Below are positions 48,736 through 58,550 of a DNA stretch of 64,000 nt, in pieces. Position 1 is the stretch's first letter; every line of letters starts with the position of its first letter. The position numbers were made by a program, and so were the translations under genes. The stretch is from Ramlibacter sp. Its GTDB lineage: Bacteria; Pseudomonadota; Gammaproteobacteria; Burkholderiales; Burkholderiaceae_C. A model generated the notes under the pieces. The model made no database searches. It worked only from the letters and a program-made list of their open reading frames with translations, and was not told where the DNA came from. The DNA lies in the NCBI GenBank assembly GCA_019449555.1, contig JAGRPN010000280.1, positions 1-64,000 on the forward strand. Reading direction: 5' to 3'.

Positions 48736-49779
48736 CTATGGCAGCGTCCCGTCGGCGGCAATCGCCACGTCCGCGGGCATGCCGATCTTGAGGATGCCGT
48801 CCGGGTCGTCCACATCGATCGTCATGCGGTACACCAGGTCGACCCGCAATGCGCGCGTTTCCACGGTCTTCGGCGTGAACTCGGCGTGGGGGGAGATGAA
48901 GGCGAGGCGCCCGGACAAGCGTCGCCTGCCGGCGCCGTCAACGCGCACTTCGACGCTCTGGCCCAGCCGAACCCGCGGCAGGTCCGGCTCCGGGAGATAG
49001 ACGCGCACCCAGGGATGCGCCGTGTCGGCCAGGCGAAGCACAGGCGTTCCGGCCCCGACCACTTGCCCGGCTTCGGACATGCGCACGCTGACCACGCCGC
49101 CGATGGGGCTGGCCAGTACGGCATAGCCCAGCTGGCGCTCGGCCGATTGCCTTGCTGCCGCGGCCGCGTCGACCTCGGCTGCGGCGCGTTCGATGTCCTC
49201 CTTGCGGGCACCGGCGCGCAACAGCGACAAGCTCTGCACGGCTTGGTCGAGACGCGCGGCGGCCATATCGGCGGTACTGCGTGCACGGTCCAGCTGCTCG
49301 GGGGCGACGAACTGCCGCATGACCAGTTCCTGTGTGCGCGCCACCTGCTGGTCGGCGAATCGCTTGTCGGCCTGCGCCTGGGCGACGGCAGCCTGCGCCA
49401 CGCCCAACTCCTGCGGCCGCGCGCCCGACTTCAGCGCGGCCAGGGACTTGTTCGCGGCGAGGAGTTGTGCGCGCGTGCGCTCCGCCACGAGTTGGAGGTC
49501 GGCCATGTCGAGCTCGGCCATGCGCTCACCCGCGCGCACGACGCGGCCTTCGTCGGTCAGCAGTCGCGCGATGCGGCCACCGACCTGGAACGAGAGGTCG
49601 ACCTGGCGCGCATCGACCGTGCCGGACAGCACGACAGGCTCACTGTCCGGGGCGGGCGACCAGGGCCAGCGGCAACCCTGCAGCAACAGCAGTCCCAGCA
49701 TGGCGGCACCCATGCGGCACTTCGCGACGAGGCGTGCCCTTGCACGCAGGCGCCCGGGGGCGCTCATGGACTCGTTCAT
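48736..49779 (-). CDS. HlyD family secretion protein/efflux adaptor (YhiI/YbhG-like)
   Basis: VVLSGTVDARQVDLSFQVGGRIARLLTDEGRVVRAGERMAELDMADLQL; same operon as two ATPases and two ABC-2 permeases. Confidence 0.9.
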   Translation of the reverse strand: MNESMSAPGRLRARARLVAKCRMGAAMLGLLLLQGCRWPWSPAPDSEPVVLSGTVDARQVDLSFQVGGRIARLLTDEGRVVRAGERMAELDMADLQLVAERTRAQLLAANKSLAALKSGARPQELGVAQAAVAQAQADKRFADQQVARTQELVMRQFVAPEQLDRARSTADMAAARLDQAVQSLSLLRAGARKEDIERAAAEVDAAAAARQSAERQLGYAVLASPIGGVVSVRMSEAGQVVGAGTPVLRLADTAHPWVRVYLPEPDLPRVRLGQSVEVRVDGAGRRRLSGRLAFISPHAEFTPKTVETRALRVDLVYRMTIDVDDPDGILKIGMPADVAIAADGTLP

Positions 49780-49812
49780 GCGTGAACCATAGGCGAACGG
49801 CGTCGCGCGCCC

Positions 49813-49826
49813 TTGAGCGGCGTCAA
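49813..49826. promoter_or_regulatory. FNR-like box TTGAGCGGCGTCAA
   Basis: TTGAG-N4-GTCAA, ~40 bp from hlyD-type start. Confidence 0.45.
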
Positions 49827-49850
49827 CGAAGCCCGCCCCGCCCGCACAAC

Positions 49851-49864
49851 TTGAGGCGCATCAA
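49851..49864. promoter_or_regulatory. FNR/Anr-like box TTGAGGCGCATCAA
   Basis: TTGAG-N4-ATCAA, 38 bp from previous site, between divergent hlyD and BON genes. Confidence 0.5.
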
Positions 49865-49961
49865 GGACTTCGCGCGCCTGGCAGACTATTCATTCAATAT
49901 GGCTGCCGCGGGCCGGTTTATTGTCGCGTGCGGCGGCGCGAAGTTTTCAAGGAGAAGAGCC

Positions 49962-50276
49962 ATGAGATACGCCCTAGCCTTTGCACTCGCCCTCCTGGCG
50001 GGCACGGCGATGGTCACCACCGGCTGCGCCGTCGTGCGCGAGCAGGAAAGCGTCGGGGCCTACGTCGACGACGCCACCCTCACGACGCAGGTGAAGGCGA
50101 AATTCATCGAGGACAAGACGGTAGACGCAGGCGCCATCAAGGTGGAAACGCTCAAGGGCGCCGTCTCGCTGTCGGGGTTCGCGAAATCCAGCGCTGAAAA
50201 GGCACAGGCCGAATACCTCGCGCGCGGCACCAAGGGCGTGCGCGAGGTGCTCAATCACATTATCGTGAGGCCCTGA
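49962..50276 (+). CDS. BON domain lipoprotein (OsmY-like)
   Basis: Lipobox MVTTGCAVVREQ; DDATLTTQVKAKFIEDKTVDAGAIKVETLKGAVSLSGFAKS. Confidence 0.92.
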   Translation: MRYALAFALALLAGTAMVTTGCAVVREQESVGAYVDDATLTTQVKAKFIEDKTVDAGAIKVETLKGAVSLSGFAKSSAEKAQAEYLARGTKGVREVLNHIIVRP

Positions 50277-50319
50277 AGACAGCAGCGGGCCTGCCCTGGC
50301 GCGGGATGGCCACAGGCGT

Positions 50320-51111
50320 TCAGTGCACACGCACGTCGAAACGCTGCTTCAGGCCTTCCAGGTCCAGGATGCGGATGTGGCGCTTGTCGACCTCCAGCAG
50401 GCTGTCTTGCTGCAATAAGGTGAACGTGCGGCTGACGGTCTCGAGCTTCATGCCCAGGTAGCTGCCGATCTCCGCGCGGCTCATGCGCAAGTGGAACTCG
50501 CGCTCCGAGTAGCCGCGGGCGCCGAAACGCTCCGACAGGTTCAGCAGGAACGCCGCCAGGCGTTCGTCCGCGTTCATGCTGCCCAGCAGCATCATCAGGC
50601 TGCCCTCGCGCAGGATTTCGCGGCTCATCAGGCGGCTGATCACATGGTGCACGCCGGCGGCTCCGCTGGCCATGTCGCTCAGGTGCGCGTAGGGGATGGC
50701 GCAGATCTCGGTGTCTTCGAGCGCGGTGGCGGCGCTGGCATGCCGGCCTTGCGCCACACCGTCGAGTCCGACCAGTTCACCGGCAATGTGAAAGCCGCTC
50801 ACCTGCTCGCGGCCGTCGGCCAGCATGAGGCTCGACTTGAGCGTTCCCGCCCGCACGGCATAGATGAACTGGAAACGGTCGCCTTCGCGGTACAAGGTCT
50901 GCCCGGCCAGCACCCGGCGGCGCGCGAACATCATGCCGTCCAGCCGGTTCACGTCGGGTTCCGTCATGCCGCTGGGCAGGCAGATGTCGCGCAGATGGCA
51001 GGTCGAGCACAGCGTCTTGATCGCGGTGGGCGGGGCGGCTTCCGCGGCCTGGCGCAGGATGCGCACCGGGGAAATACGGGGAGACGGCAGTGAAACAGTG
51101 GACATGGGCAA
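50320..51111 (-). CDS. Second FNR-type Crp family regulator (4Fe-4S)
   Basis: CSTCHLRDIC (C-x2-C-x5-C), fourth Cys TALEDTEICAIPY, HTH AEIGSYLGMKLETVSRTFTLLQQD. Confidence 0.92.
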   Translation of the reverse strand: MPMSTVSLPSPRISPVRILRQAAEAAPPTAIKTLCSTCHLRDICLPSGMTEPDVNRLDGMMFARRRVLAGQTLYREGDRFQFIYAVRAGTLKSSLMLADGREQVSGFHIAGELVGLDGVAQGRHASAATALEDTEICAIPYAHLSDMASGAAGVHHVISRLMSREILREGSLMMLLGSMNADERLAAFLLNLSERFGARGYSEREFHLRMSRAEIGSYLGMKLETVSRTFTLLQQDSLLEVDKRHIRILDLEGLKQRFDVRVH

Positions 51112-51132
51112 CTCCGTGACGGGCAGAGGGAC

Positions 51133-51519
51133 TCAGTGGGTGTGCCGCGAGGCGTCTGCCACGGCCAGCACCAGTTGATCGAATTCGGTCGACTTGTCGA
51201 GGAAGCGGTCGGCGCCTTCCTGGAGGTAGCGTTTGCGGTAGGCCGGGCCGGCGTGGATGCTGAACACCACGAAAGCGATGTCGGGCTCGGCATCGCGGAC
51301 CTTGCGCAGGACTTCCAGGCCCATGCCGCCTTCCAGCCGCACGTCCAGCACCACCACGTCCGGGCGGGCATCGAGGATGCCGGCGACGGAGGACTGGGGC
51401 GTCCCGGCTTGCCCGACGACGGCCATGCCGCCGGCATCCAGCAGGGCGGCCACCCGCCCGCGGACCAGGGTCGAGTCGTCGGCGAGGAAAACTTTGACGG
51501 GGGCGGGGCGGCGAGGCAT
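51133..51519 (-). CDS. Stand-alone response-regulator receiver protein
   Basis: VKVFLADDSTLVRGRVAALLDAGG...PDVVVLDVRLEGGMGLEVL...DKSTEFDQL; no output domain. Confidence 0.88.
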   Translation of the reverse strand: MPRRPAPVKVFLADDSTLVRGRVAALLDAGGMAVVGQAGTPQSSVAGILDARPDVVVLDVRLEGGMGLEVLRKVRDAEPDIAFVVFSIHAGPAYRKRYLQEGADRFLDKSTEFDQLVLAVADASRHTH

Positions 51520-51716
51520 GGACGTACTTTGCCTGCCACCGAGGCGCGGCAACATCGGTGGGCACTGAATGAACCCCTCGGTGGAGTCCGATTTGCGCGC
51601 GTGGCCCCTGCCGATGAGGCCTAGGAATCGTCCGATGCCCCGCCCGGTATTGCGTTGCCGCAAACGAGCTCCTCCCCGCCCCGCCCGATCCCGGCCGGAC
51701 GTGGCATAACCGGGGC

Positions 51717-53198
51717 ATGGACACCGCGGCTTCTTCGCCTCCAGGCGAGGCGCTCGCCAGGGCCCTCGCGCGGACCCTGGGCGCCGAGTTGATAGAGACG
51801 CACATCTCGTGGGTATTGCTGGCCGGCGAGCATGCCTACAAGCTCAAGAAGCCGGTGCGGCTGCCGTTCGTCGACTACGGAACGCTCGAGGCGCGCCGCC
51901 ATTTTTGCGAAGAGGAAGTGCGGCTGAACCGGCGGCTCGCGCCATCGCTTTATCTCGGCGTCGCGCGCATCACCGGCAGCCTGGCCGCACCCGAGCTGGA
52001 TGGGGCCGGGCCGGTGCTGGAATATGCGGTCAGGATGCGCCGGTTTCCGCCGGGCGCGCTCTTTAGCGAGCAGCTCGAGGCCGGCTCGCTACGCGGCGCC
52101 GACATCGACAAATTGGCCGGGCTGCTCGCGCATTTCCACGACGGCGCACCTGCCGCGGCGCCCGCAGATGGTTTCGCGAGCGCCCCATACCGGCGCCGCG
52201 TCGCGCTGGCCGCGCTGGACGGCGCCGCCGCCGAACCGCCGGCGCGAGCGCGATTGCGGAACTGGCTGGAAGCGGCCGCGACGGAACTGGCGCCGCTCTG
52301 GAACGCCCGCGCCAGCCAGGGCCGGGTGCGCGAATGCCACGGCGACCTGCACCTGGACAACCTGGTGCGCATCGACGGTGAAGTGGCCGCGTTCGACTGC
52401 ATCGAGTTCGATCCGGCGCTGCGTTTCATCGACGTGCTCGACGACCTGGCGTTCACCGTGATGGACTTCAGCGCGCACGGCCGGCACGACTTCGCCTTCC
52501 GCTTGCTCAACGGCTGGCTGGACCACACGGGCGATCACGTGGCGCTGCCGTCGCTGCGCTTTTCAGTCGTGTACCGGGCGCTGGTCCGCGCCCAGGTGGC
52601 CCGCCTGCGTGGGGCGGGTCACGAGGCGGCCGCACGGCGCTACCTCGACAGCGCACTCGCATGGATGCGGCCCGGACAGCCGCGCCTTTACATCACGCAT
52701 GGACTACCGGGCTCGGGCAAGACTTACCGCTCGCAGCGGCTGCTGGAGAGCGAAGGTGCGATCCGCCTGCGCTCGGACGTCGAGCGCAAACGGCTGTTCG
52801 GACTGGCGATGCTGGACGATTCCCGTGCGCACGGCCTGGACCTGTACGGGCAGGACGCCACTTCGCGCACCTACGCCCACCTGTTCGACACGGCGCGGGA
52901 GGTGTTGCGCGCTGGCTATCCGGCGATCATCGATGCCGCGTTCCTGCGCCGGGACGAACGCGCACAGGCGCAGACGCTCGCGCGCGAACTCGCCGTGCCG
53001 TTTTTCATCCTCCATTGCGAGGCGCCGACGGAGGTGTTGCGGCAGCGGCTGCTCGCCCGCCGGGGCGACGCATCGGAGGCCGATGTGACGGTGCTGGAAC
53101 GATTGCAGACGGCGGCCGCTCCGCTCGAAGCGGCCGAGCTGCAATTCGTCCTCGCAACGCCGCTCGATACGCCGCCGGCTGATGGGCCCCCGCGTTAG
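51717..53198 (+). CDS. Bifunctional aminoglycoside-phosphotransferase-like / P-loop kinase protein
   Basis: HGDLHLDNLVRIDGEVAAFDCIEFDPALRFIDVLDDLAF and Walker A ITHGLPGSGKTYRSQRLLE. Confidence 0.88.
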   Translation: MDTAASSPPGEALARALARTLGAELIETHISWVLLAGEHAYKLKKPVRLPFVDYGTLEARRHFCEEEVRLNRRLAPSLYLGVARITGSLAAPELDGAGPVLEYAVRMRRFPPGALFSEQLEAGSLRGADIDKLAGLLAHFHDGAPAAAPADGFASAPYRRRVALAALDGAAAEPPARARLRNWLEAAATELAPLWNARASQGRVRECHGDLHLDNLVRIDGEVAAFDCIEFDPALRFIDVLDDLAFTVMDFSAHGRHDFAFRLLNGWLDHTGDHVALPSLRFSVVYRALVRAQVARLRGAGHEAAARRYLDSALAWMRPGQPRLYITHGLPGSGKTYRSQRLLESEGAIRLRSDVERKRLFGLAMLDDSRAHGLDLYGQDATSRTYAHLFDTAREVLRAGYPAIIDAAFLRRDERAQAQTLARELAVPFFILHCEAPTEVLRQRLLARRGDASEADVTVLERLQTAAAPLEAAELQFVLATPLDTPPADGPPR

Positions 53199-53208
53199 CG
53201 CCGGCGGC

Positions 53209-53784
53209 TCACTTGCCCGGCGTGCTTTTCTCGGCCGACCTCCTGGCCGCGTCGGCGGCTTCGCGCGCGGCCTGCCCTGCCCTTTGCAGCGCGTCGCGGG
53301 TTGCTTGGGCCGCCTTCGCCGCTTCCTCCTTGCCGGCGCGCCCGGCATGCCTTGCGGCTTCGTCGGCCTTGGCAAGCGCCTCTCGCGTCGCACGGTCGGC
53401 GTTGCGCGACGCCTCCTCGGCCTTGCGCGCCAGGTCCCTGCCATCGCCTTGTGCGCGGGAGGCCACCTCGACCAGCTTGCGCTGCGCATTGCGCACTGCG
53501 TCGGCCGCCTTGCGAACGGCGCGCCGGATCGTTTGCGCGGCGCTGGCCGAAGTGTCACCGGCCGCTTTTTCGGCGCTCCGCCCGGCCGCTTCCACGGCCG
53601 CCGCGGCTTTACGTGCAGCTTCCGCGGCCTGCTCGGCCTTGCTGGCCGACCGGGGCGCGTTCGCCGCGGAATCCGCATCCGCCCCAACCTGAGCAGCATC
53701 CTTGGGCGCGTCCTGTGCCGCGCAGGCGCCCATGGCGGTCATTGCAACGACAAATGCGATCGCGTGAAATCGTTGAACGTTCAT
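53209..53784 (-). CDS. Ala/Lys/Arg-rich coiled-coil lipoprotein, LEA-like
   Basis: Signal with lipobox-like AMGACAAQ; repeats AAEAARKAAAAVEAAGRSAEKAA..., RKAEEASRNADRATREALAKADEAARHAGRA. Confidence 0.6.
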   Translation of the reverse strand: MNVQRFHAIAFVVAMTAMGACAAQDAPKDAAQVGADADSAANAPRSASKAEQAAEAARKAAAAVEAAGRSAEKAAGDTSASAAQTIRRAVRKAADAVRNAQRKLVEVASRAQGDGRDLARKAEEASRNADRATREALAKADEAARHAGRAGKEEAAKAAQATRDALQRAGQAAREAADAARRSAEKSTPGK

Positions 53785-53809
53785 TTCGCTCTCCCGAACC
53801 GCAAGTGCT

Positions 53810-55597
53810 TCAAGCATGTGGCGCGAAAGCTTCGCGCGTCTTCGCCGGGCGGGCATGGCGGATCGCGCTGCGGCCCATCGTCGCATCCAGCAGGGGCATC
53901 AGCTCATCCATCGGTCGCGTGTTCAGGACGTCGCTCGCCTGCAGCCAGCCACGACGGGCCTGGCCGATGCCCAAGCGCAGGTTGTCGAACTCCAGCGTGC
54001 TGTGCGCATCCGAGTTGATGCTCACCAACACGCCCTCGTCGCGCGCCATGCGGCAGGCGACATCGTCGAGGTCGAGCCGCGCGGGATGCGTATTGAGCTC
54101 CAGGAAGCAGCCGCGCTCGCGCGCCTTGCGGATCACCCGAGGCAGGTCGATGTCGTACCCGGCGCGTTCGTCGATCAGGCGCCCCGTCGGGTGGGCCAGG
54201 ATGCTGAAGTGAGGATGGTCCATGGCGCGCAGCAGCCGCTCGGTCTGCTTTTCGCGTGGCAAGTCGAAGCGATGGTGGATCGCGCCCACCACGAGGTCGA
54301 GTCGTTTCAGCACGGCATCGGGCAGGTCGAGCGCACCGTTCTCGAGGATGTCGACTTCCACGCCCTTGAGCAGCTCGATCCCTTCCAGGCGCGCATTGAA
54401 TTCGTCGATGCGTGCCATCTGGCGCGCCAGCCGCCCCGCGTCCAGGCCGCGCGCCAGCGCCAGCCGCTTCGAGTGCTCGGTGATCGCCAGGTACTGCAGC
54501 CCGTGCTCGCGGGCCGCCGCGGCCATCGCCTCGAGCGTCGCGTAGCCGTCACTCTCCTTCGTGTGCGAATGCAGGTCGCCACGCAGGTCGGCCCGCTCCA
54601 CCAGCCGCGGCAGGCGAAACTCGCGCGCTGCCTCGAGTTCGCCGCGGTCCTCGCGCAGTTCGGGTTCGATGAACGGCAGGCCCAATGCGCGATACACCGA
54701 CGCCTCGGTATCGCCGGCGATGCGTGTGGTGCCGCGAAAGAGGCCGTATTCGTTCAGCTTCAGCCCGGCATCCTGCGCGATTCGCCGCAACGCGATGTTG
54801 TGGGCCTTCGATCCCGTGAAGTACAGCCACGCGGCGCCAAAACTGGCTGCCGGCACTGCGCGAACGTCCACCTGCAATCCGTTCTTGAGCACCGCGCTGG
54901 ATCGCGTGCCGCCGCTGGACAGGACGCGGCGCACATCGGCCCCGCCGGTAAAGCGCTCCATGACCGGGCTGCCGCGCCTCGCGGTGACCAGCAGGTCCAG
55001 GTCGCCGACGGTATCGCGCCTGCGCCGCAGGCTGCCCGCGGCGACGGCCTGCTGCACGCCCGGCACGGCTTTCAGTTCGGAGAGCAACCCATCGCAGACT
55101 TCGGTCGCCATCCCCAGCCTGAACCGGCGGGCCCCTGAAATCCGCTCGGTCGCCGCCGCGACGATCTGCCGCTCCGTTTCGACGCCGAATCCCCGCACGT
55201 TGCGGATGCGCCCTTCGCGCGCCGCGGCCAGGAGTTGCTCCAGTGTCTCGATTCCCAGTTCGTCATGCAGGGTGCGCACGCGCTTCGGACCGAGCCCGCG
55301 GATCGTCAACAGCACGGTGAGCGCGGCCGGCAGCTCTTTTTTCAGCTCCTCGAGCTGCTTGCACGTGCCGGTGGCCACCACCTCGGCGATCTTGCCAGCC
55401 AGGTCGGGGCCGATGCCCGGCAATGCATCCAGGTCCTCCCCGCCTTCGAGCATCGCCTTCACGCTACGGCCGAGCTCGGACAGCGTTCTTGCCGCGTTGC
55501 GGTAAGCGCGGACGCGAAACACGTTCGCCCCCTGCACTTCGAGCAGGTCCGCGATCTGGCCGAAAGCGGCCGCGACGTCCGCATTGACGACAGGCAT
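53810..55597 (-). CDS. polX: DNA polymerase/3'-5' exonuclease PolX (Pol beta-like + PHP domain)
   Basis: NADVAAAFGQIADLLEVQGANVFRVRAYRNAARTL; HhH LPGIGPDLAGKIAEV; PHP GDLHSHTKESDGYATLEAMAAAAREHGLQYLAITEHS. Confidence 0.93.
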   Translation of the reverse strand: MPVVNADVAAAFGQIADLLEVQGANVFRVRAYRNAARTLSELGRSVKAMLEGGEDLDALPGIGPDLAGKIAEVVATGTCKQLEELKKELPAALTVLLTIRGLGPKRVRTLHDELGIETLEQLLAAAREGRIRNVRGFGVETERQIVAAATERISGARRFRLGMATEVCDGLLSELKAVPGVQQAVAAGSLRRRRDTVGDLDLLVTARRGSPVMERFTGGADVRRVLSSGGTRSSAVLKNGLQVDVRAVPAASFGAAWLYFTGSKAHNIALRRIAQDAGLKLNEYGLFRGTTRIAGDTEASVYRALGLPFIEPELREDRGELEAAREFRLPRLVERADLRGDLHSHTKESDGYATLEAMAAAAREHGLQYLAITEHSKRLALARGLDAGRLARQMARIDEFNARLEGIELLKGVEVDILENGALDLPDAVLKRLDLVVGAIHHRFDLPREKQTERLLRAMDHPHFSILAHPTGRLIDERAGYDIDLPRVIRKARERGCFLELNTHPARLDLDDVACRMARDEGVLVSINSDAHSTLEFDNLRLGIGQARRGWLQASDVLNTRPMDELMPLLDATMGRSAIRHARPAKTREAFAPHA

Positions 55598-55612
55598 GGC
55601 GAATCCAACCGG

Positions 55613-57364
<1,752 letters not shown>

Positions 57365-57389
57365 TCAATGTCACCGGACGCTCCGGTGT

Positions 57390-57403
57390 TTGATTGAAAT
57401 CAA
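57390..57403. promoter_or_regulatory. FNR/Anr box TTGATTGAAATCAA (consensus match)
   Basis: Exact TTGAT-N4-ATCAA between divergent groEL and sigma factor genes. Confidence 0.75.
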
Positions 57404-57511
57404 CGAAGACACGGCGCGATCGCGATGCGCGGCAGCGAGCGCAGTTGTCCTACAAGCACGGACATGCGGTGGTGAAACACTCGACGTCAACGATCACAAA
57501 GAAGTCCGCCC

Positions 57512-58492
57512 ATGGAATACGTTGCGACCGACAATGGCAGCCCGCACCTGCACGACCCGTTTACCCAACCGGATGTGGCCGAGGCAGCCGAAGAAGGCTC
57601 CCGGGGGGTTGCGCCCGGAACCCCAGGCGAGTCGAGCGACACGCTCACGCTCTATTTGCGGGAGATCCGGCGAACGCGGCTGTTCACGCCCGAGCAGGAA
57701 TTCGAAGCCGCGACACGCGCGCGCGCGGGCGACTTCGCGTCGCGCCAGTCGATGATCGAGCACAACCTGCGCCTGGTGGTGAACATCGCGAAGAGTTATG
57801 CCGGCCGCGGCGTGCCGCTGTCCGACCTGATCGAGGAAGGCAACCTCGGCCTGATGCATGCCATCGACAAGTTCGAGCCCGAACGGGGTTTTCGCTTCTC
57901 AACGTATGCGACCTGGTGGATCAGGCAATCGGTGGAGCGGGCGGTGATGAACCAGGGCCGCGTGATCCGGCTGCCGGTGCACGTCGTGCGCGAGTTGCAG
58001 CACGTCTTGCGGGCGCGGCGCACGTTGGAGAACGACCCCGAGTTCGCCGCGGCCCGCAACGGCTTCGAAGGCGAAGGCGTGCGCGTGGAGGACGTGGCGG
58101 CGCTGCTGGGCCGCGACGTGCAGGAGGTGGCCGACCTGCTGGCATTCGCAGAGACGCCGAAGTCGCTCGATGCGGTGATGGACCGCTCGGACGACGAGCA
58201 CACGCTGGGCGATTTGCTCGCGGACGACCTCACGCTCGATCCCCTCGGGGTCACACAGAACCACGAGGTCGAGCGGCTGCTGAACAACTGGATCGAAGGC
58301 CTGACCTATCGCGAACGCGAGGTGCTGGAAGGCCGGTTCGGACTGCATGACCGTGAGCCCGACACGCTGGAGGTCCTGAGCGACCGGCTGGGACTCACCC
58401 GCGAGCGCGTTCGCCAGATCCAGAACGAAGCGCTGCTCAAGCTCAAGCGCCGCATGGTGCGCGACGGCGTCACCCGGTTCGCGCTCTTCTAG
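57512..58492 (+). CDS. rpoS: RNA polymerase sigma factor, RpoS-like
   Basis: DLIEEGNLGLMHAIDKFEPERGFRFSTYATWWIRQSVERAVMNQGRVIRLPVHVVREL...LGLTRERVRQIQNEALLKLKRRM; C-terminus RFALF. Confidence 0.88.
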   Translation: MEYVATDNGSPHLHDPFTQPDVAEAAEEGSRGVAPGTPGESSDTLTLYLREIRRTRLFTPEQEFEAATRARAGDFASRQSMIEHNLRLVVNIAKSYAGRGVPLSDLIEEGNLGLMHAIDKFEPERGFRFSTYATWWIRQSVERAVMNQGRVIRLPVHVVRELQHVLRARRTLENDPEFAAARNGFEGEGVRVEDVAALLGRDVQEVADLLAFAETPKSLDAVMDRSDDEHTLGDLLADDLTLDPLGVTQNHEVERLLNNWIEGLTYREREVLEGRFGLHDREPDTLEVLSDRLGLTRERVRQIQNEALLKLKRRMVRDGVTRFALF

Positions 58493-58550
58493 GCCGCGCC
58501 GTCCGGCGACGCCGGCGGCCCCGCGAATCCGTCTCTCCTGCCTCGCCCGG

